Source of the DNA: an uncultured Oscillospiraceae bacterium
GTDB lineage: Bacteria > Bacillota > Clostridia > Oscillospirales > Oscillospiraceae
Reading direction: 5' to 3'
Length of the DNA stretch: 16,607 nt
Assembly: GCA_934533005.1 (NCBI GenBank)
Contig: CAKTBC010000036.1
Location: 1 to 16,607 of the forward strand
A program made the position numbers and the translations under genes. Positions 13,013 through 16,607 of this stretch are shown one piece after another (within the stretch, counting starts at the first letter, position 1; every line of letters begins with the position of its first letter). The notes beneath the pieces are model-generated. The model had not been told where the DNA came from. It was given only the letters and a program-made list of their open reading frames with translations, and did no database searches.

Positions 13013-14338
13013 ATGACGGCGATCCAATCCGGGAAGGTGCGCGCGGCGCTGCTCCTCGGTATCTTTCTTCTCATGCTGCTCGGAAACGTCCTTACGCCGT
13101 ATGCGGCGGACGATTGGGGATACATGCACAGCTTTGCGACCAATGAGCGTATCACGGCGGTCCGGGACATATTTCCCTCGATAGCGGCGCACGCGCAGAT
13201 CATGAACGGGCGGCTCTTCGCCCATTTCTGGGTACAGCTTTTTCTGCTGCTGCCGAAAGCGGTATTCAATATAGTAAACGCGCTGGTTTTCACGGCGCTG
13301 ATCGCGCTCCTCGCCCGGCTTGCACAGCCGAAGGGCGAGCGGAACAACCTCATCCTCCTTATGATCTTCGGTGCCGTGTGGGTGTTCATTCCGGTGTTCG
13401 GGCAGATCTTTTTCTGGCTGGACGGGGCGTGCAACTATGGCTGGGGCTGTGCTGTTGGACTGGCGTTTCTCGCGCCGTATATCCGTCTTTTCGGGCATGA
13501 TGCGGAAAAAAAGCCGGTATTCTGGATTTTGTGGATGCTCGCAGGCTTTTATACCGGCGCGTATCTTGAAAATGTGTCGGTCAGTGTGATCTTCTTTTCC
13601 GCGCTGCTGCTCCTTGGCCGCTGTGCGCTCCGAAAAAAGAAAAACGGCCTTTTGCCGTGGCTGCCGGTAATCGCGGCGGTTGGCGGTCTGCTCTTTATGC
13701 TGTCGTGTCCCGCGGAGGGAGGAAAAAGCGGCGTGGGAGAAACGCTCTCCACCGTCGGAACGGGGCTTGTCGCTGCGCTGCGGGCATATCGCTCGCTGGC
13801 TGTGCCGCTTGCCGTTTTTGCTGCTGCGCTGGTTATGGCGTTCTGGTATCGCGTCGACCGGGATCGGATCCTTCTTTCCGCGGCGCTTATGCTCGGCTCG
13901 CTCTGCGCCAACTTCTCGCTGAGCCTTGCCTCGTATTACCCGGAGCGATGCATCGCGTTCCCGGCGGTGCTGCTCATCGCGGCGGACGCCGTGCTTTTGT
14001 CGGAGCTGTTCTCCGGCAAGGCGAAGCTTTCCGTGCTGTGCGCAGCGGCGGTGCTCGTGCTGCCGACGCTCTACTGGGGCGTTTACGGCTTTGCCGATAT
14101 TACGAACGTCTATCTTCAGGTTCGGACGAACGAGACGGCGATCGCCGAGGCAGCCGCGCGCGGTGAGAGCAGCGTGACCGTGCCGTATATCGAAACGCAG
14201 ACGCGCTATTCGGCACTCGACGGGCTCAAATATCTCGATACCGAAAACCCGCAGAGCTGGCCGAACGATGTTATGGCAGATGTGTTCGGCATCGGTGAGA
14301 TCCGGTGCGAGCCGGATGCTACGAAGGAGGCGGAGTAA
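13013..14338 (+). CDS. polytopic membrane protein, DUF6056-like
   Basis: A 441-residue protein with about ten predicted membrane spans. An early extracytoplasmic loop holds ADDWGY (residues 32-37), then NGRLFAHFWVQ (65-75), later FWLDGACNYGWG and YLENVSV (184-190). These motifs resemble DUF6056 membrane proteins from memory. The acidic pair in the first outer loop recalls GT-C glycosyltransferases, which transfer sugars from lipid-linked donors, but this is inference. ATG 13013 has GGGAGG (13000-13005) 7 nt upstream; ATG 12995 is before that site. The stop codon overlaps the start of the glycosyltransferase gene (TAATG). Together the two could add a sugar, made as a polyprenyl-phosphate sugar by the second protein, to a surface polymer or protein. 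Confidence 0.75.
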   Translation: MTAIQSGKVRAALLLGIFLLMLLGNVLTPYAADDWGYMHSFATNERITAVRDIFPSIAAHAQIMNGRLFAHFWVQLFLLLPKAVFNIVNALVFTALIALLARLAQPKGERNNLILLMIFGAVWVFIPVFGQIFFWLDGACNYGWGCAVGLAFLAPYIRLFGHDAEKKPVFWILWMLAGFYTGAYLENVSVSVIFFSALLLLGRCALRKKKNGLLPWLPVIAAVGGLLFMLSCPAEGGKSGVGETLSTVGTGLVAALRAYRSLAVPLAVFAAALVMAFWYRVDRDRILLSAALMLGSLCANFSLSLASYYPERCIAFPAVLLIAADAVLLSELFSGKAKLSVLCAAAVLVLPTLYWGVYGFADITNVYLQVRTNETAIAEAAARGESSVTVPYIETQTRYSALDGLKYLDTENPQSWPNDVMADVFGIGEIRCEPDATKEAE

Positions 14339-15264
14339 TGCTGTCGGTGGTTATCCCCGTCTATAATGAAGAGGCCGTGCTGGAAAAAACGGCCTCGGTC
14401 ATCCGCAGCGTGCTGTCCGAGGCCGCGATCGCCTGCGAGCTTATTTTCGTGGACGACGGCTCCGGGGACGCCACCTGGGAGAAAATCACGGCGCTCTCCG
14501 CGTCTGGCGGCGGTGTCCGCGGGCTCCATTTTTCCCGGAACTTCGGTAAGGAAGCGGCGATCCTTGCAGGGCTGTCCGCGGCGAAGGGCGAGTGCTGCGT
14601 CGTGATCGACGGCGATCTTCAGCACCCGCCGGAGAAGATCGTGGAGATGTACCGTCTGTGGGAGCAGGGGTACGAGATCGTCGAGGGGCAGAAGTCCAGC
14701 CGCGGCACGGAGAGCCACGCGCACGGTCTCGCCGCGCGGGCGTTCTATTCGCTCATCAGCCGCGCGACCGGCATAGACATGGCCAATGCCTCCGATTTTA
14801 AGCTGCTCGACCGAAAAGCGGTCAACGTACTCATCAACATGCGCGAACGGAACGCCTTTTTCCGCGCGCTCTCCTCGTGGATCGGGTTCAAAACGGCGAG
14901 TATCCCCTTTGATGTGCAGGAGCGCGCGGGCGGAAGCTCCAAATGGTCAACGGCCGCGCTGGCCAAGTATGCCGTGGACAACATCGCCTCGTTTTCCGCA
15001 GCGCCCATGCAGATCGTCACGGTGCTCGGCGGCGTTATGCTGCTTGTAGCGCTCGTGCTCGGGACGATCGCGCTCGTGCAGAAGTTCTCCGGGCGGGCGC
15101 TCGGCGGCTTCACCACCGTGATCCTCATCCAGCTTTTTTCCAGCAGCATCATCATGATCAGTCTCGGCATCATCGGCTACTTCATTTCGAAAATTTACGA
15201 GGAAGTGAAGGGACGGCCGCGGTACATCATTACCGACACCTGCGGCGGCACGCCGGAGGGATGA
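14338..15264 (+). CDS. GtrB/DPM1-type polyprenyl-phosphate glycosyltransferase
   Basis: A 308-residue GT2 enzyme. The GT-A domain begins VVIPVYNEE (residues 4-12), has FVDDGSGD (37-44) and the metal-binding DGD at 91-93 in DGDLQHPP. The QERAGGSSKW segment at 194-203 is typical of the GtrB/ArnC/DPM1 subgroup. Two C-terminal membrane helices (about 225-248 and 261-284) anchor it, as in GtrB. Such enzymes transfer glucose or a similar sugar from a nucleotide donor to undecaprenyl phosphate on the cytoplasmic face. ATG 14338 overlaps the previous stop (TAATG), with AAGGAGG (14324-14330) 7 nt upstream; the earlier ATG at 14305 lies inside the other gene. No GtrA-type flippase gene is visible. The sugar cannot be read from sequence. 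Confidence 0.92.
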   Translation: MLSVVIPVYNEEAVLEKTASVIRSVLSEAAIACELIFVDDGSGDATWEKITALSASGGGVRGLHFSRNFGKEAAILAGLSAAKGECCVVIDGDLQHPPEKIVEMYRLWEQGYEIVEGQKSSRGTESHAHGLAARAFYSLISRATGIDMANASDFKLLDRKAVNVLINMRERNAFFRALSSWIGFKTASIPFDVQERAGGSSKWSTAALAKYAVDNIASFSAAPMQIVTVLGGVMLLVALVLGTIALVQKFSGRALGGFTTVILIQLFSSSIIMISLGIIGYFISKIYEEVKGRPRYIITDTCGGTPEG

Positions 15265-15283
15265 TCCCATAACAATAACGCAA

Positions 15284-15322
15284 AACGCTCCCTGCCGGAT
15301 GCTTTCTCCGGCAGGGAGCGTT
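15284..15322. terminator. bidirectional intrinsic terminator
   Basis: A perfect 16-bp stem (15284-15299 with 15307-15322) with a 7-nt loop is followed on + by ATATCTTTTTATTA. On - it is followed by a T-rich stretch (TTGCGTTATTGTT). It lies between the convergent glycosyltransferase and lrgB genes and should serve both. Confidence 0.88.
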
Positions 15323-15333
15323 ATATCTTTTTA

Positions 15334-16032
15334 TTACAGCCCGTACAGCGATGCGACAGGCGCAGCAAGAACAACGGTGAGCAGCCCTGCCACAACGAGC
15401 GAGAGCGAGCTCATCGCGCCCTGGATCTCGCCCATTTCGAGCGCCCGGGACGTGCCGACGGCGTGCGCAGCTGTCCCGATGGCGACGCCCTGCGCGATGG
15501 GGCTCGTGATGCGGAAGAGACGGCACGCGCCCTCGGCGCAGATGTTGCCGAGAACGCCGGTCATGATGATGGCCGCGACCGTGAGCGAGGCATAGCCGCC
15601 GAGCTCCACGGAAACGTCCATGCCGATCGCCGTGGTGATGGATTTGGGGAGGAGCGTGGCGAACAGAGAGAAGTCCAGCCGGAAAAGTGCCGAGAGCGCA
15701 AATACGGTGACGAGGCTCGCAATGACGCCCGCGGCGATGCCGAGCGTTACGGCGAGTGCATTTTTCTTCAGCAGCTCAAATTTCTCGTAGAGCGGCACGG
15801 CCAGGCATACCGTGGCTGGGGTGAGCAGAAAATTGACGTACTTTGCGCCGCTGAGATAGCTGGCGTAGTCGATGCGGAACAAAAGAAGGATCCCAATGGA
15901 AAAGAGGATCCCGAGCAGCAGGGGATTGAAAAGCGCGAAATTCCACTTTTTCCGAATGACGCGCCCCAGCTCGAACGAGCCGATGGTGATCACAACGCCG
16001 AGAAAGGCGGAGGTTTCGATCAGCTCACGCAT
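15334..16032 (-). CDS. lrgB: LrgB/CidB-family membrane protein
   Basis: A 232-residue polytopic protein of the LrgB/CidB/YohK family. Typical stretches are WNFALFNPLLLG (about 30-41), FLLTPATVCLAVPLYE, LLPKSITTAIGMDVS (about 127-141) and the C-terminal GTAAHAVGTSRALEMGE (about 185-201), the best family signature. Members have been linked to holin-like control of murein hydrolases and, in Bacillus subtilis (PftAB) and Streptococcus, to pyruvate or by-product transport. The gene overlaps the end of lrgA by 8 nt, so the two are coupled and likely form one complex in the membrane. No LytSR-type system, the usual regulator, is next to it. Confidence 0.93.
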   Translation of the reverse strand: MRELIETSAFLGVVITIGSFELGRVIRKKWNFALFNPLLLGILFSIGILLLFRIDYASYLSGAKYVNFLLTPATVCLAVPLYEKFELLKKNALAVTLGIAAGVIASLVTVFALSALFRLDFSLFATLLPKSITTAIGMDVSVELGGYASLTVAAIIMTGVLGNICAEGACRLFRITSPIAQGVAIGTAAHAVGTSRALEMGEIQGAMSSLSLVVAGLLTVVLAAPVASLYGL

Positions 16033-16396
16033 CGTCTCTCGTCCCCCTTTTCTGGCGCAGACGCATCACGCGCTGCGTTGTGCGTCCGGCGGCGGCGAGC
16101 ACCGTGAACGTCGATACAACAACGATCGCAACAAACGGCAGCCACACGGGGCGCAGCACATCCCACTTTTCCAGCAGTCCCACGCCCGCCGGCACGAACA
16201 GCATCGGCATGATCTCCAGCAGAAACGCACTTGTTTCGCGAATGGCGTCCACTTTCAAAAGGCGAGTTTCCAGCGCCGTGAAGAGCAGGACGATCCCATA
16301 TATGCTTGCCGGAACAGGCAGCGGCAGCAGATAATGCAGCAGTTCGCCGAGAAACGACACGAGCAAAATGATGCCGAATTGACGGATGTATTTCAT
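16025..16396 (-). CDS. lrgA: LrgA/CidA-family holin-like protein
   Basis: A 123-residue protein with four membrane spans and the LrgA/CidA/YohJ features: LLPLPVPASIYGIVLLF (about 22-38), an acidic/basic loop with ETRLLKV, FLLEIMPMLFVPAGVGLL (about 58-75), and a C-terminal basic tail. I chose ATG 16396, with AAGG about 9 nt upstream, over the in-frame TTG at 16417. It is the small partner of LrgB and is transcribed first. It may form oligomeric pores or be half of a pyruvate/metabolite facilitator; sequence does not decide between these roles. Confidence 0.92.
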   Translation of the reverse strand: MKYIRQFGIILLVSFLGELLHYLLPLPVPASIYGIVLLFTALETRLLKVDAIRETSAFLLEIMPMLFVPAGVGLLEKWDVLRPVWLPFVAIVVVSTFTVLAAAGRTTQRVMRLRQKRGTRDDA

Positions 16397-16428
16397 GCGC
16401 TTGACCTTCTTACACAAAATCTTTTCTC

Positions 16429-16457
16429 TTTTTACCCGATTCGACAGAGTTTGTCAA
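16429..16457 (-). promoter_or_regulatory. probable lrgAB promoter
   Basis: On the - strand, TTGACA (16452-16457), a 17-nt spacer and TAAAAA (16429-16434) lie 33 nt before the lrgA start codon. The -35 is consensus, the -10 is weak. No clear operator palindrome is seen. Confidence 0.45.
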
Positions 16458-16468
16458 GGCGAAAGCGG

Positions 16469-16497
16469 TTGTATATCTTAAAACATTGTGATATAGT
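16469..16497 (+). promoter_or_regulatory. probable promoter of the Rrf2-type regulator gene
   Basis: TTGTAT (16469-16474), a 17-nt A/T-rich spacer and TATAGT (16492-16497) lie 36 nt before the start codon. The -35 is weak, so activation or self-repression is possible. The site is back to back with the lrgA promoter. Confidence 0.55.
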
Positions 16498-16533
16498 ATG
16501 TTTATAGAAGAATCCAGTCAGGAGGGAAAACCC

Positions 16534-16607
16534 ATGCTGATCTCAACCAAGGGACGCTACGCGCTGCGCGTCATGGCGGATCTTGCCCGCAACGGCGGGG
16601 AAGAGTA
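16534..16607 (+). CDS. Rrf2/IscR-type transcriptional regulator, N-terminal part (3' end outside window)
   Basis: Only 24 codons are present: MLISTKGRYALRVMADLARN..., which is the standard beginning of Rrf2-family winged-helix regulators (MxxSTKGRYALRxMLDLA). ATG 16534 has AGGAGGG (16520-16526) 7 nt upstream. Members include IscR, which senses Fe-S cluster status, and CymR, which controls cysteine metabolism; the cysteines that would separate them lie outside. In many Clostridia this gene heads an iscS-iscU operon, which should be looked for to the right. Confidence 0.85.
   Translation, partial: MLISTKGRYALRVMADLARNGGEE

Overview
The window looks like a chromosomal segment of a GC-rich, low-oxygen Firmicute, most likely a gut Clostridia member of the Oscillospiraceae/Ruminococcaceae type. 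This is inferred from strong AGGAGG-type ribosome binding sites, sigma-A-like promoters, lipoprotein signal peptides, clostridial families (CsoR with a Cys-rich N-terminus, DUF6034-, DUF6056- and DUF6273-like proteins) and an intergenic multi-hairpin repeat of a kind I recall from Faecalibacterium and Oscillospiraceae genomes. No rRNA, tRNA, CRISPR array, transposase or phage gene is visible. Both ends cut genes.

Left part (1-2766, + strand): a tightly packed run of a TetR-type regulator (3' part only), a CPBP intramembrane protease, methylthioribose-1-phosphate isomerase (mtnA, TTG start) and a Vat-type xenobiotic acetyltransferase. A 13-bp hairpin closes it against the convergent next block.

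Signalling block (2836-6326, - strand): an OmpR-type response regulator and its histidine kinase overlap by 4 nt and are followed by a lipoprotein gene. The regulator gene and the lipoprotein gene are both preceded by the same 11-bp-phased direct repeat (TTACCGnnnTnTTACCG as read on +), placed exactly 22 nt upstream of a -10-like hexamer in both cases. This is good sequence evidence for one autoregulated module with the lipoprotein as its target.

Middle (6327-9866): a short regulatory region holding an 18-codon HTH-gene-like remnant; a membrane-anchored protein with four 33-residue repeats and a DUF6273-like domain, AT-richer than its surroundings; a 126-bp five-hairpin repeat element directly after its stop codon; a 20-bp perfect hairpin; and, convergent to it, a large lipoprotein joining a propeller-like region to a PstS-like phosphate-binding domain behind a 36-bp tandem repeat.

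Copper block (9941-12915, - strand): csoR then copA, from a promoter whose spacer is filled by a palindromic CsoR operator. The copA frame runs on into a CopZ-like metallochaperone domain, but a perfect Shine-Dalgarno and ATG sit inside the frame at the domain border, so a free chaperone may also be made.

Right part (12945-16607): divergent from csoR, a DUF6056-like polytopic membrane protein and a GtrB-type polyprenyl-phosphate glycosyltransferase form a translationally coupled pair. A bidirectional terminator separates them from lrgB/lrgA (- strand). The start of an Rrf2/IscR-type regulator gene, divergent from lrgA, runs off the right edge.
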